Origin: DOZZ01 sp963792655
GTDB lineage: Bacteria; Acidobacteriota; Terriglobia; Bryobacterales; Bryobacteraceae
Direction: 5' to 3'
Assembly (NCBI GenBank): GCA_963792655.1
Contig: CAWBWU010000003.1
Span: 806,001-870,000 of the forward strand
DNA: 64,000 bases
Under the pieces are notes generated by a model. That model did no database searches. It had not been told where the DNA came from and saw nothing but the letters and a program-made list of their open reading frames with translations. The first letter of the stretch is position 1, and each line of letters begins with the position of its first letter. The position numbers were made by a program, and so were the translations under genes. Positions 55,874-64,000 of this stretch are shown piece after piece.

Positions 55874-56876
55874 TCACTTTTGGCTGCCCCGCTCAATCAC
55901 CAGCACTTCAAACGATCCCGGCACCAGCGGAGGACGCCCTTGCCCGCCCGGAGCCTGCCCGAACTTCGCGGCTGCCACATAGATCCGATGGTTGCTCGGG
56001 TCAAGCCCCATGTTGCGTGAACGCTGCGGCGTTTCGATCGTCTGCACGACGCGGTACGTATCGGGAGAGTCCTGATGGATCACCGTCAGCGTGCCGTCTG
56101 CGCTCGAAGCAAACGCGTTCCCGGACGCCGGGTCGTATGCCGCCGCATCGACGCCCTTCCCAATCGGCGCAGTCGCCACCACCTTGCCCTCCTGATAATC
56201 GGAGACGGCCATCACCCCACTCCTGCATCCGCTGAACAATCGATGATGCGCGGTGTCAATCGCCATCGCTACCGGCTGCTTACACCCTGTAGTTGCCCAT
56301 CTCCGCACCACTCGCGCGGCTTTTGGTGTCAATCTCCACTACCTCGCTGTTGTCCACCAGGTTCGCGTAAAGCTTGCCGTCGCCGGCCGAAGCCGCATAC
56401 TCCGGTTTCCCACCCAGGGGCACATTGCTCACCAGCTTGCCCGTCTTCGCATCAATAACGGTTGATGACTTTGCATCGCCATTCATCGTGAAGAGCCGCT
56501 TGGAAGAGGGGTCATACAGAATCGCATCCGCATCCTCAGCTGCCTTCACCCGCCCTTCCACCTGAAACGTCTTCAGGTTGAAGATTGCGACGCTCTGCCC
56601 TTCGCCCTCAGTGGCAAACCCGCGACCTTCCGCAATCGCTGTTCCGTGCGCCCCTTTTATCCCGGTCACCTCGCCCAGCAGCTTGCCGCTGTCTTCGTCC
56701 ACCACCATCACGCGGTTCTCGCGTGCGATGTACAGCCGATGGGCCTCCGCGTCGGGCACCACATAGTCCCATCCACCCTCGCCACCGAGCGCATAGTGAT
56801 GCGTGATGCGATAGTCGCCAGTTTGAGCCAGCAGCAATGCCGCCGCCACACATAACAGAAACGGTGTCTTCTTCAT
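55874..56876 (-). CDS. YncE-like beta-propeller protein; one frameshift
   Basis: A signal peptide (FLLCVAAALLLAQ) is followed by repeated blades of the YncE type: AHRLYIARENRVMVVDEDSGKL, KRLFTMNGDAKSSTVIDAKTG, HHRLFSGCRSGVMAVSD, GNAFASSADGTLTVI, HRIYVAAAKFG. The frame breaks near 56310, where an A-run has an extra base; corrected, it reads DTKAARVVRRWATTGCKQ. Total about 334 residues. These are secreted or periplasmic propellers, many of unknown ligand. ATG 56876. Confidence 0.8.
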
Positions 56877-57043
56877 AACGGAGTCTTCACCGAGCATACG
56901 GCAGGGTGCCATCCCGCGCAATCCATACCAAACCGAACAAGACAGGCGTGCGGCCGGTGCTATCAGTGACAGCGGAAACTCCACAATATCCGGTGCATTC
57001 AGAACGGCTTACCTGCCGGCACACCTGGGCAGAGAAGCCGACG

Positions 57044-57199
57044 ACGGCAATATTGCGTCAGCAATATGCGTGCTTTCAATGCTCGGTCGCGTCTCGCCGG
57101 TTGAAAACAGGCCTCCGAAAATTGGGTTCGTTTCGCAAATTCACTATTTGGAATTTCGGGCAGAAAGACGCGTCAACTCCGCGCCGATCGCGCACTCCA
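57044..57199 (+). repeat. Dispersed repeat, copy 1 (hairpin plus ~82-base block)
   Basis: ATATTGC-GTCA-GCAATAT forms a hairpin near 57046-57065; about 50 bases on, a block from AATTGGGTTCG (57119) to about 57199 matches 60370-60450. It lies in the 409-base gap 56877-57285, which otherwise holds only leaders of the flanking genes. Confidence 0.75.
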
Positions 57200-57285
57200 C
57201 TCAACGAGGCCAATAGTGAACCAAACGAAGCCGTTTGGCACCGAGCGAAGCTGATTCGCACGCGGTGATAGAATCAGCCACGAAA

Positions 57286-57921
57286 ATGATGCGCCGCTTA
57301 CTAATGATCCTGGCAATCGCCTCTGCGCCCGCCGCGTTCGCGCAGGATGGCTGGATTTCTCTTTTTAACGGGAAGGACTTGACTGGCTGGAAGGTGGGTG
57401 GGAACCAGGCTTCGTTTCAGGTGGTTGACGGCGCGATCGTGGCCAACGGTCCCGTGGCCCACGCGTTCTACGTGGGACCGGTGCAGAACCACGATTTCAA
57501 AAACTTCGAGCTGATGGTGGACGTCAAGACTGCGCCTCACTCGAACGGCGGCGTCTACTTCCACACTGAGTTTCAAGACGCCGGCTTCCCGCGCAAAGGC
57601 TTCGAAGTGCAGGTGAACAACACCCATAGCGATCCCGTGAAGACCGGCAGTCTTTATCATGTGAAAGATATCGGAGCGACCGATATCGAAGGACTCACCA
57701 AAGACGATGAGTGGTTCACCGAGCACATCACCGTTCAAGACAAGACCGTGACCATCGCGCTGAACGGCAAAGAAGTAGTGAAGTGGACGCAGCCCGACGA
57801 TTGGAACGGCGGCCGCGAAGGCGCGGGACGGACGATCACCCACGGCACGATCGCTCTGCAAGGCCACGATCCGAAGAGCACCGTCGCCTACAAGAACATC
57901 CGCATCAAGCCGCTCCCGTAA
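57286..57921 (+). CDS. DUF1080 / 3-keto-disaccharide hydrolase-like secreted protein
   Basis: A 211-residue protein. A signal peptide (MILAIASAPAAFA, residues ~5-17) precedes the DUF1080 jelly-roll: WISLFNGKDLTGWKV, then NFELMVDVKTAPHSNGGVYFHTE (shortened), KGFEVQVNN and the closing GTIALQGHDPKSTVAYKNIRIK. The family is abundant in Acidobacteria and Planctomycetes; a few members hydrolyse 3-keto-glycosides. ATG 57286 is used; ATG 57289 is equally possible. A hairpin at 57951-57969 follows. Confidence 0.85.
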   Translation: MMRRLLMILAIASAPAAFAQDGWISLFNGKDLTGWKVGGNQASFQVVDGAIVANGPVAHAFYVGPVQNHDFKNFELMVDVKTAPHSNGGVYFHTEFQDAGFPRKGFEVQVNNTHSDPVKTGSLYHVKDIGATDIEGLTKDDEWFTEHITVQDKTVTIALNGKEVVKWTQPDDWNGGREGAGRTITHGTIALQGHDPKSTVAYKNIRIKPLP

Positions 57922-57950
57922 TCTCTGGAATTCCCCCAGCAAGTCGTAGT

Positions 57951-57969
57951 GGCCGGGCACTGCCCGGCC
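57951..57969 (+). terminator. Hairpin after DUF1080 gene
   Basis: GGCCGGGC (57951-57958), ACT, GCCCGGCC (57962-57969): a perfect 8-bp GC stem 30 bases after the stop, followed by TTCCC. Terminator, or a common REP-like palindrome. Confidence 0.55.
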
Positions 57970-58023
57970 TTCCCGAATCACGCGAACCCAAAAAAATCCA
58001 GCACGCATCCCCTCTGCCCGATA

Positions 58024-58049
58024 TATACTGAACCACATGGTTCAGTATA
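58024..58049. promoter_or_regulatory. Palindromic operator overlapping the ArsR start codon
   Basis: TATACTGAACCA (58024-58035), spacer CA, TGGTTCAGTATA (58038-58049): perfect 12-base arms. The ATG (58037-58039) lies inside the palindrome, so repressor binding would cover the translation start, and the transcript must begin within or just before it. Autoregulation by the ArsR protein is expected. Confidence 0.8.
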
Positions 58050-58399
58050 CGGCCACCGTCCTCGACGCTTCCTTCGCCGCCCTCTCCGATGCCACCCGGC
58101 GCGGCGTTCTGGAACAGCTCGGCCGCGCCGATGCATCGATCACCGACCTCGCTGAGAAATTTCACATGACGCTGACGGGCATGAAGAAGCACGTCGGCGT
58201 TCTGGAGCAGGCGGGGCTCGTGGCGACCGAGAAGGTCGGGCGTGTCCGGACCTGCAAGCTCGGCCGGCGCGGACTAGACACCGAGGCTGCCTGGATCGAG
58301 GGTCAACGCCAGCACTGGGCCGCGCGCTTCAACGAGTTGGACAAGCTGGTCGAGGAACTAAAACAACAGGAGAAAGCCAATGAGCGAAACAATAACTAA
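58037..58399 (+). CDS. ArsR family transcriptional regulator
   Basis: 120 residues with a winged helix-turn-helix: LSDATRRGVLEQL, then ITDLAEKFHMTLTGMKKHVGVLEQAG (shortened) as the recognition region, and a wing with VGRVRTCKLG. The C-terminal part is a charged helix. No cysteine metal site of the ArsR/SmtB type is evident, as usual for members paired with AHSA1 proteins. It overlaps the next gene by 20 bases. The palindrome over its start codon is its probable operator. Confidence 0.9.
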   Translation: MVQYTATVLDASFAALSDATRRGVLEQLGRADASITDLAEKFHMTLTGMKKHVGVLEQAGLVATEKVGRVRTCKLGRRGLDTEAAWIEGQRQHWAARFNELDKLVEELKQQEKANERNNN

Positions 58400-58874
58400 T
58401 CAAAGCAACCCCACGACGGTGAACCGAACCTCCGATCGTGAGCTCGTCGTGACCCGAACTTTCAACGGCCCCGCGCGGATCGTCTTCGCTGCGTGGACCA
58501 AACCCGACCTCATGCAACGGTGGTGGGTGCCGAAGTCTTGTGGAGCGTCCTTCGTCTCCTGCGAGATGGACGCTCGTACGGGGGGCAAGTACAAGTTCGT
58601 GTTCCGGCACCCGTCGTCGGATGAGCCCATGGCATTCTTCGGCAGGTATGTCGAAGTGATCCCGCCCTCGCGCCTGGTCTGGACGAATGAGGAAGGTGGG
58701 GAAGCCGGGCCCGTCACTACCGTGACCTTCGAAGAACGAGGCGGCGAGACGCTCGTCACGATGCACGATCTCTATCCCTCAACGCAAGCTCTCGACGATG
58801 CGATTGCTTCCGGAAGCACCAGCTCTAACGCCGAGATGTTCCAGCAGTTAGACCAGCTTCTGGTGGACCTGTAA
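58380..58874 (+). CDS. AHSA1/SRPBCC-domain protein
   Basis: 164 residues of the START-like AHSA1 family: RTFNGPARIVFAAWTKPDLMQRWW, GGKYKFVFRHPS, VEVIPPSRLVWTNEE, VTFEERGGETLVTMH. These proteins form a ligand cavity between a helix and a curved sheet; those paired with an ArsR regulator have no settled function. ATG 58380 overlaps the regulator by 20 bases, so they are co-expressed. Confidence 0.88.
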   Translation: MSETITNQSNPTTVNRTSDRELVVTRTFNGPARIVFAAWTKPDLMQRWWVPKSCGASFVSCEMDARTGGKYKFVFRHPSSDEPMAFFGRYVEVIPPSRLVWTNEEGGEAGPVTTVTFEERGGETLVTMHDLYPSTQALDDAIASGSTSSNAEMFQQLDQLLVDL

Positions 58875-58974
58875 GCGAACGCGGTACGGTCCTGAACCGG
58901 GCGAGCGGGTCCATTTGTGTGATCCCGTCCTTGGATCCGCTCACCCGAGAATAGAATGTTGACGGAGGTCACGC

Positions 58975-59241
58975 ATGGCGGCAGGCGGACTCATGGCAGC
59001 GGCAGCGCAAGCAATGAAGGTTTCCGGCGGAGTCGTCCGAATGAAGCCGGATGAATTTCGAAAGGTGCTGATACGAGCCGCTGAACCGGCGGTGGTCATT
59101 GCTCAGGGCGGCGTTTTCTCGACCACATACCAGTACTTAACGAGTTACAAAGGACTAGTCTTTTTCACGAAATCCAAGACGCCGCTGGACTTGCCGGCTG
59201 GAGCCGAAGTCATCGCGGCCGATCAAATCAGGATGCACTAG
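58975..59241 (+). CDS. Small conserved hypothetical protein
   Basis: 88 residues. GGAGG at 58963-58967 sits ahead of the ATG at 58975. The protein has an Ala-rich N terminus and a conserved-looking core (EFRKVLIRAAEPAVVIAQGG, FSTTYQYLTSYKGLVFFTK). I recall similar small proteins in other Acidobacteria but no function. No cysteines or metal motifs. It stands alone between the AHSA1 gene and the convergent response regulator. Confidence 0.65.
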   Translation: MAAGGLMAAAAQAMKVSGGVVRMKPDEFRKVLIRAAEPAVVIAQGGVFSTTYQYLTSYKGLVFFTKSKTPLDLPAGAEVIAADQIRMH

Positions 59242-59253
59242 GGATGCGCCCGC

Positions 59254-59685
59254 TTATTCCGAATGATGCGAGTCCCTAGGTTCCAAATATCTGGAGGGTT
59301 TGTCCGGCGAGATGAGTTCGGAAATCAACGCCAGTAGTTGTGAGGGGATAAACGGCTTGGCCAGGAAATGCCAGCCCTCGTTGAGAACTAGCAGGCCGGA
59401 TGCAAATCCGCTGATCATCAGTACTTTGATTTCGGGGCGCCTGGCGGAGATCGCGGTCGCCAGATCGATACCAGACATCCCTGGCATCTGAAAATCCGTC
59501 AGCAGCAGGTCGATCGGCGGCGCGTAGGCGTCCGACTTCTCAAGCGCTTGCTGGCCACCAGTCGCCGTAAGAACCGAGTAGCGGGCATTCAGCAGGCACT
59601 GGGACATAAATCCAAGCGCATCAGGGTCGTCATCTACAACCAAGACGGTCTTTTGCTCTGTGTTCGCGCCGGGCGTCTGTTCCAT
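59254..59685 (-). CDS. Single-domain response regulator
   Basis: 143 residues, a CheY-like receiver with no output domain: acidic pocket VVDDDPD, phosphoacceptor D64 (LLTDFQMPG) and the signalling Lys in FLAKPF. The C-terminal ~20 residues are an unstructured tail. It is a close paralogue of the next gene on the same strand (both start MEQ and share NEGWHF.AKPFI..QL.ALI). It probably acts on a partner protein or histidine kinase elsewhere. ATG 59685 follows GGAGAG, which can be masked by the leader hairpin. Confidence 0.88.
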   Translation of the reverse strand: MEQTPGANTEQKTVLVVDDDPDALGFMSQCLLNARYSVLTATGGQQALEKSDAYAPPIDLLLTDFQMPGMSGIDLATAISARRPEIKVLMISGFASGLLVLNEGWHFLAKPFIPSQLLALISELISPDKPSRYLEPRDSHHSE

Positions 59686-59689
59686 TTGG

Positions 59690-59716
59690 CAACTCTCCGT
59701 CCTGGGCAGAGAGTTG
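59690..59716 (-). promoter_or_regulatory. Leader hairpin masking the ribosome-binding site (response regulator 1)
   Basis: CAACTCTC (59690-59697) and GAGAGTTG (59709-59716) form a perfect 8-bp stem; on the mRNA strand the arm next to the start contains the GGAGAG ribosome-binding site. An equivalent, weaker stem precedes the paralogue at 60209-60230. Confidence 0.5.
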
Positions 59717-59784
59717 GCGGTCCAGTTTGTGAAAAGAGAACGCGCTCAGTTGAAGAGGACTCCTCTAGTAAAGCACGCAATTGG

Positions 59785-60204
59785 CTAGCGCCCTTCCGAA
59801 GGACTGGGCCATGGTACAAAAGCCGGCCCGCGCTCCGGCGACACCAGGCTGGTGATAAGCGCCCTCAGCTGGGAGTTGATAAATGGCTTGGCCATAAAGT
59901 GCCAGCCTTCGTTGAGCACCAGCATTCCCTCGGGAAAGCCCGACATGAAGAGGACCTTGATCTTCGGCCGCGCGATGGTCACCTTCTTTGCTAGCTCTAT
60001 GCCCGTCATACCCGGCATGTGGAGGTCGGATAGAAGTAGATCGATTTCGCCGTGGAAGTCGGCTGCCCGCTCAAGACCCTCGATCCCGTTATTTGCTGTC
60101 AGCACCAGAAAATTACCTTTAGTCAGCAACGCCGACACGAACCTGAGAACGGTGGGTTCATCGTCAACGACCAAAATCGTTTTCTGTGGTACGTTCTGCT
60201 CCAC
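59785..60204 (-). CDS. Single-domain response regulator (paralogue)
   Basis: 139 residues from GTG 60204: receiver with VVDDEPT, phosphoacceptor D60 (LLSDLHMPG) and FMAKPF. The GTG is preferred to TTG 60222 because GGGAGAG lies four bases before it and because the product then starts MEQ like its neighbour. The two genes lie 99 bases apart in tandem and look like a duplication that carried the leader with it. Confidence 0.87.
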   Translation of the reverse strand: MEQNVPQKTILVVDDEPTVLRFVSALLTKGNFLVLTANNGIEGLERAADFHGEIDLLLSDLHMPGMTGIELAKKVTIARPKIKVLFMSGFPEGMLVLNEGWHFMAKPFINSQLRALITSLVSPERGPAFVPWPSPSEGR

Positions 60205-60208
60205 GAAT

Positions 60209-60230
60209 CTCTCCCTGTTCAAGCAGAGAG
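60209..60230 (-). promoter_or_regulatory. Leader hairpin masking the ribosome-binding site (response regulator 2)
   Basis: CTCTC (60209-60213) and GAGAG (60226-60230) form a 5-bp stem around a 12-base loop. The start-proximal arm holds the GGGAGAG ribosome-binding site for GTG 60204. It corresponds to the 8-bp stem at 59690-59716. Confidence 0.4.
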
Positions 60231-60319
60231 TGGCGGGTACCGAATCCAGACGGATGGTACCGCGCTCGGTGGAAGAACGTATTCAAGTGTACACCGGAAG
60301 CGATGCAGCTGCCCGCCGC

Positions 60320-60450
60320 AGTATTGCATTAGCAATATGGCTGGTTCGATCCGGCGGGACAAGTCGCCGAATTGGGTTCGTTTCGTAAATTCACTATCTG
60401 GAATTTTTCGGACGAAAACGCGTCAACACCGCGCCAATCGCAAATTCACG
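60320..60450 (+). repeat. Dispersed repeat, copy 2 (hairpin plus ~82-base block)
   Basis: TATTGC-ATTA-GCAATA hairpin near 60324-60339, then AATTGGGTTCG (60370) to 60450, matching 57119-57199 in the same orientation. It lies in the 449-base gap 60205-60653; the rest of the gap shows no gene that I can support. Confidence 0.75.
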
Positions 60451-60653
60451 CAAAGGAGAACACAACAAACTAAGCCAATTCTCCACACCGCATATGATTC
60501 CCGAAAATAGGGCCATTCAGAGGCACGACCGCAAGGGAGTGCATCAGCCGCTCTCACCGAATACACCCCCACCCGCCCCGCCCCCGAGCGAAGACCCGAA
60601 AAGCTTCGATTCGTTTTCCAAAACCTGCTGCTGCGAGTGACAATGAAGGACAC

Positions 60654-60986
60654 GTGTTCGCGCCAACTGCCAATACCGACAAACAGCAGGCACTGGCGGA
60701 TGCGGCGAATGAAATTGCGCATCTCCGCGAGACCATCGTGACCATGCGCGAAGAGATGGAGCGGCTCGGGCTTGAGAAGCAGCGCGGCATTCAGGAAGCG
60801 ATCTCGGCGGCAAATGTGGAAACCCAGCAGCTGCGCAACACTGTGCAAGCTTTGCGCGACGAGATGGAGATGATAAAGCTGCGATTCGACCAGGACTTGC
60901 AAGCCGTTCGTACCAGCGAACGCGAGGCGCAGAAGCAGTTACATGCCGTGATTCTGAATCTGCGCGAGCAATTGGAGCAGCATTGA
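60654..60986 (+). CDS. Coiled-coil protein
   Basis: 110 residues, almost entirely a heptad-rich coiled coil (AANEIAHLRETIVTMREEMERL; TQQLRNTVQALRDEMEMI, shortened). GTG 60654 follows AAGGA at 60645-60649. Its TGA overlaps the TTG start of the cyclase by four bases, so the two are co-translated, and the coiled coil may serve as a dimerisation or adaptor partner for the cyclase. No catalytic motif. Confidence 0.7.
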   Translation: MFAPTANTDKQQALADAANEIAHLRETIVTMREEMERLGLEKQRGIQEAISAANVETQQLRNTVQALRDEMEMIKLRFDQDLQAVRTSEREAQKQLHAVILNLREQLEQH

Positions 60987-63244
60987 GCACCCCCGAGCGC
61001 AAGCAACTCGAGACGATGGCGCTGTTGTTGCGCGTTGCGCGCGAGATCGCGGCAATCGACTCGCTCGACGAGCTGTTGCGCTACATCGTGGAAGTCAGCG
61101 CTAAGGAGACGGACGCGGCGCGCGGCACGCTGTTCCTGATCGATGAGCGCAGCGGCGAACTATATTCGCGGGTGGCGCAGGGCACCGGCTTCCGGGAAAT
61201 CCGGGTTCTCAGCGACAGCGGCATCGCAGGCCACGTGTTCACGACCGGCAGGAGCGTGATCGTGCACAACGCCTACGCCGACCCGCGCTTCAATCGTGAT
61301 GTCGACGTGGAGACCGGGTACGTTACGCAGAGCATTATGTGCGCCCCGATCCGCACCACAAAGGGCGAACTCATCGGCGCGCTGCAAATGCTGAACAAGC
61401 AGACAGGCGATTTCAGCGATGACGATTTGCGGCTGCTCGAGGCCATGACCGAGCAGACTGCCATGACGCTGCGCAGCACGCAGTTTCTTGAGCGCATGAT
61501 CGCCGAACGCAAGCAGGAGCTGCGGTTTCTGGATCTGGTCTCCGATGTAACCAGCGACATGGATCTGAGCACCGTGTTGCACAAGGTCGTGACCGAAGCC
61601 GCCAAGATGCTGCACGCGGACCGCGCCACGATGTTTCTCAACGACGACAAGCGCGGCGAGCTGTTCTCGCGCGTCGCCATGGGTTCATCGATCGGCGAAA
61701 TCCGCATGCCGAACCACGTGGGCATCGCCGGCGCAGTGTTCACCAGCGGGCAGACCATCAACATCCCGTACGCCTACGCCGATCTGCGCTTTAATCCCGC
61801 CTTCGATAAGCGCACCGGGTATTTCACGCGATCGATCCTTTGTGTGCCGATTACGAACAAGAGCGGTAAGACCATCGGCGTCACACAGGTCCTGAACAAG
61901 AAGAGCGGCCCCTTCACACACGAAGACCAGGCGCGCTTGAAAGCGTTCACGGCGCAGCTTGCCATCAGCCTCGAAAACGCCAAGCTCTTCGATGACGTTC
62001 AGAACATCAAGAACTACAACGAGAGCATGCTCGAGAGCATGACGAACGGCGTCATCACGCTGAATGAGGACGGCCGGATCGTGACCTGCAACGGCGCGGG
62101 ATTACGCATCTTGCGCGCGCCCGCCAAAGATATCCTGAACCGCTCGGCGCAGGAGTACTTCGACGGGCCGAATGCCTGGATTCTCGATCGAATCAAAGTA
62201 GTCGACGAGACGCTGAAGTCCGACATCACCGTCGATGCGGAATTGGTTGCGGCTGGCGAGACGGTCTCGGTCAACCTGACGGTTTTGCCGCTCATGCGCG
62301 ACGAAGAAGACGAGGAGCGCAAGCGCCTCGGGTCCATGCTGATGGTCGAAGACATCAGCACCGAGAAGCGCATGAAGTCCACCATGTCGCGCTACATGGA
62401 CCCGGCGCTCACCGACAAACTCCTGGCCGGCGGCGAAGAGTTTCTCGGCGGCAAAAGCGTGCTTGCCACGGTGCTGTTTTCGGATATCCGAAGCTTCACC
62501 TCCATCACAGAAGAGCTTGGCGCGCACGGGACCGTCAGCCTGCTGAATGAATACTTCACCATCATGGTGGATTGCATTCAGCGGCAAGGCGGCATGCTCG
62601 ACAAATTCATCGGCGACGCCATCATGGCTGTGTTCGGTCTGCCTGTGCCGCACGATGACGATGAGGACCGCGCGGTGCGGGCTGCCATATCGATGATCAC
62701 CGAACTGCGGCGCTGGAATGAGCGCCGCGTCGCCGATGGCAAGAAGCCTCTCGATATGGGCGTCGGCCTGAACACCGATACCATTGTCTCGGGCAACATC
62801 GGGTCTCCCAAGCGCATGGATTACACCGTCATCGGCGATGGCGTGAATCTTGCCTCGCGGCTCGAGAGCGCGTGTAAGGAGTACGGCGCGCGCATTCTGA
62901 TCAGCGAGAGCACGTTCTTGAAGTTGAAGGGCACTTATCGAGTGCGGGAAGTCGATCGTGTGGTGGTGAAAGGAAAGACAGAACCCGCGGGCGTCTTCGA
63001 AATTCTCGACCACTACACCGACGAGACCTTCCCGCATCTGCGCGAATCAGTCGAATACTACAAAGGCGGGCTGGAGTATTACCGCGATGCGCAATTCGCC
63101 AAGGCCGAAGCCGCGTTTCATCACGCGCTCCAATTGCATCCCGGCGACAAGCTGACGCGCCATTACATCGAACGCTGCCAGACGCTGCAAAAAAATCCGC
63201 CTTCTGAACCCTGGAAGGGGATCTGGGTGCTTACTTCGAAGTAG
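60983..63244 (+). CDS. GAF-GAF-PAS class III adenylate cyclase
   Basis: 753 residues. Two tandem GAF domains (about 20-170 and 190-345, each with the GIAG.VF and NIPYAYAD/VHNAYAD blocks), a PAS-like domain (about 355-470) and a class III cyclase domain (about 485-690), then a short TPR-like tail. Catalytic residues: metal Asp D501 (LFSDIRSFT) and D545 (FIGDAIM), transition-state N622 and R626 (NLASRLE). K541 and T615 at the purine-specifying positions match adenylate rather than guanylate cyclases of the CyaB type. GAF domains probably bind a cyclic nucleotide or other small ligand and control activity. No membrane segment. Start TTG 60983 is coupled to the coiled-coil gene. Confidence 0.9.
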   Translation: MSTPERKQLETMALLLRVAREIAAIDSLDELLRYIVEVSAKETDAARGTLFLIDERSGELYSRVAQGTGFREIRVLSDSGIAGHVFTTGRSVIVHNAYADPRFNRDVDVETGYVTQSIMCAPIRTTKGELIGALQMLNKQTGDFSDDDLRLLEAMTEQTAMTLRSTQFLERMIAERKQELRFLDLVSDVTSDMDLSTVLHKVVTEAAKMLHADRATMFLNDDKRGELFSRVAMGSSIGEIRMPNHVGIAGAVFTSGQTINIPYAYADLRFNPAFDKRTGYFTRSILCVPITNKSGKTIGVTQVLNKKSGPFTHEDQARLKAFTAQLAISLENAKLFDDVQNIKNYNESMLESMTNGVITLNEDGRIVTCNGAGLRILRAPAKDILNRSAQEYFDGPNAWILDRIKVVDETLKSDITVDAELVAAGETVSVNLTVLPLMRDEEDEERKRLGSMLMVEDISTEKRMKSTMSRYMDPALTDKLLAGGEEFLGGKSVLATVLFSDIRSFTSITEELGAHGTVSLLNEYFTIMVDCIQRQGGMLDKFIGDAIMAVFGLPVPHDDDEDRAVRAAISMITELRRWNERRVADGKKPLDMGVGLNTDTIVSGNIGSPKRMDYTVIGDGVNLASRLESACKEYGARILISESTFLKLKGTYRVREVDRVVVKGKTEPAGVFEILDHYTDETFPHLRESVEYYKGGLEYYRDAQFAKAEAAFHHALQLHPGDKLTRHYIERCQTLQKNPPSEPWKGIWVLTSK

Positions 63245-64000
63245 CCGCGGCAGCCGCCAGTTGTCGGGGAATCATGCCCGCGTCGACAGTGGTGCCATCA
63301 CGCGCGATGGTCTGAAAGTAAAGCTCATCGCCCGCAATCTCCACCAACATAAATGCCTGGTCGGTATCCCAGCCCTTCAACGTGTCGGCGGACGGCGTCA
63401 GGTCATGCGGTCGCAACTGCCCGGAATTACCGAGAATGAAGTAGTTCACGCCCTTCTGCGGCTTGATCCGTTCATACACGTGTTCATGTCCGGTCATCAC
63501 CACGTTGACCCCGTTCTTGACGAAGATCGGCTCGAGCTGCGACTTCAAGTCGGCGTCAGGGCCCATGGAAGCGCGCATGATCATAGAACGGATGATGGAA
63601 GAAACAGATCTTCCAGTTGTTGTCCGACCCGGATAACTGTTGCTGCACCCACGTCAACTGCTCCGGATTCATGTACGTGCTATCGAGCGCCAGGAACTGC
63701 GCGTTGCCGCTGCGCCAGGAGTAGTAACGCTTGCCGCCCATGTTGAACGGCTTATAGAAAGCTTCGGTGCCCGCATCGTCATGGTTACCCAACGAAGCGT
63801 AAAACTTCACGCCAGCGTCGAGCAACGGTTTGTAAGGCTGTTCGAACTTCTGCCGGAACGATGAAGCGCTCTTGCCGCCATAGATGTTGTCGCCCAGCAT
63901 GAGCACGAAGTCGAACGGAAACTGGTCGTGATACTTGGCCATCTGTGCCGCAACTTGAAACTGCTCTTTGGCGCCTGTGCCACTATCGCCAATCACAGCG
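63231..64000 (-). CDS. Calcineurin-like metallophosphatase (partial); one frameshift
   Basis: The frame is open to the end of the window, so the start lies outside. Metal-binding motifs: IGDSGTG (first block changed or incomplete at the edge), LGDNIYGG, LGNHDD, FFHHPFYDH and, after a break near 63566, GHEHVYERI. The break is a CCC read where CC restores HGPDADLKSQ. The family is the purple-acid-phosphatase-like group of calcineurin phosphoesterases. The C terminus (stop 63231) overlaps the convergent cyclase gene by 14 bases. Confidence 0.85.

Overview
The window looks like a high-GC chromosomal segment of an Acidobacteriota bacterium, most likely Solibacteres/Bryobacterales-like. This is inferred from the gene types: a VCBS/UnbV protein paired with a TPR lipoprotein, an Oar-like TonB-dependent receptor with a carboxypeptidase-regulatory plug, a DUF1080 protein, and a DUF-type membrane regulator with the ERTIG...VRVKAGEVRKRL motif. 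No rRNA, tRNA or CRISPR array was seen.

Region 1 (1-30.4 kb) is a nonribosomal peptide synthetase (NRPS) cluster, cut at its left end. Visible order: the end of a condensation (C) domain; a CmlA-like diiron beta-hydroxylase; NRPS C*-A-T-C (2154-6654); NRPS C*-A-T (6663-9696); and a large NRPS C-A-T-C-A-T-C-A-T-C-A-T-TE (9995-23505). The two C* domains have lost the catalytic histidines and resemble the non-catalytic interface domains that recruit hydroxylases. Hand-read A-domain codes suggest ...Asp-Asp-Pro-Ala-Pro-Ser. The terminal thioesterase carries Cys in place of Ser. Two Pro-type units are a recent 3.8-kb intragenic duplication. After a convergent GT39-like membrane glycosyltransferase comes a tightly coupled operon: ACP, SDR, metallo-beta-lactamase-fold hydrolase, KAS III, acyl-AMP ligase and a TauD/SyrP-like Fe(II)/2-oxoglutarate hydroxylase. 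The cluster therefore pairs two chemically unrelated hydroxylases with two interface-like modules.

Region 2 (30.4-43.7 kb) holds a membrane regulator divergent from a TPR lipoprotein and a UnbV protein. It continues with a GlcNAc/chito-oligosaccharide operon (PIG-L deacetylase, SIS sugar isomerase, SSS transporter, GH20 hexosaminidase) and a TonB-dependent receptor. A similar upstream element precedes both the operon and the receptor.

Region 3 (50.8-43.8 kb, minus strand) is a sugar-acid operon: FAD-linked oxidase, aldehyde dehydrogenase, HpcH/HpaI aldolase, MFS transporter, IlvD/Edd dehydratase and DoxX. It fits non-phosphorylative breakdown of an aldonate to pyruvate plus an aldehyde that is then oxidised.

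Region 4 (51-57 kb) is a lower-GC patch. It holds two poorly known genes (one with a HETVHWWQ motif), a REP-like repeat pair, a RAYT transposase remnant, a truncated NTF2-like gene, a PAP2 phosphatase and a beta-propeller protein.

Region 5 (57-64 kb) holds DUF1080, an ArsR-AHSA1 pair with a start-codon operator, two paralogous response regulators with look-alike leader hairpins, a GAF-GAF-PAS adenylate cyclase and a partial metallophosphatase.

An important caveat: about 35 single-base frameshifts interrupt otherwise good genes. Most that I examined sit in short homopolymers and are insertions, which points to consensus sequencing error. I therefore annotate such genes as single units and give the approximate breakpoints.
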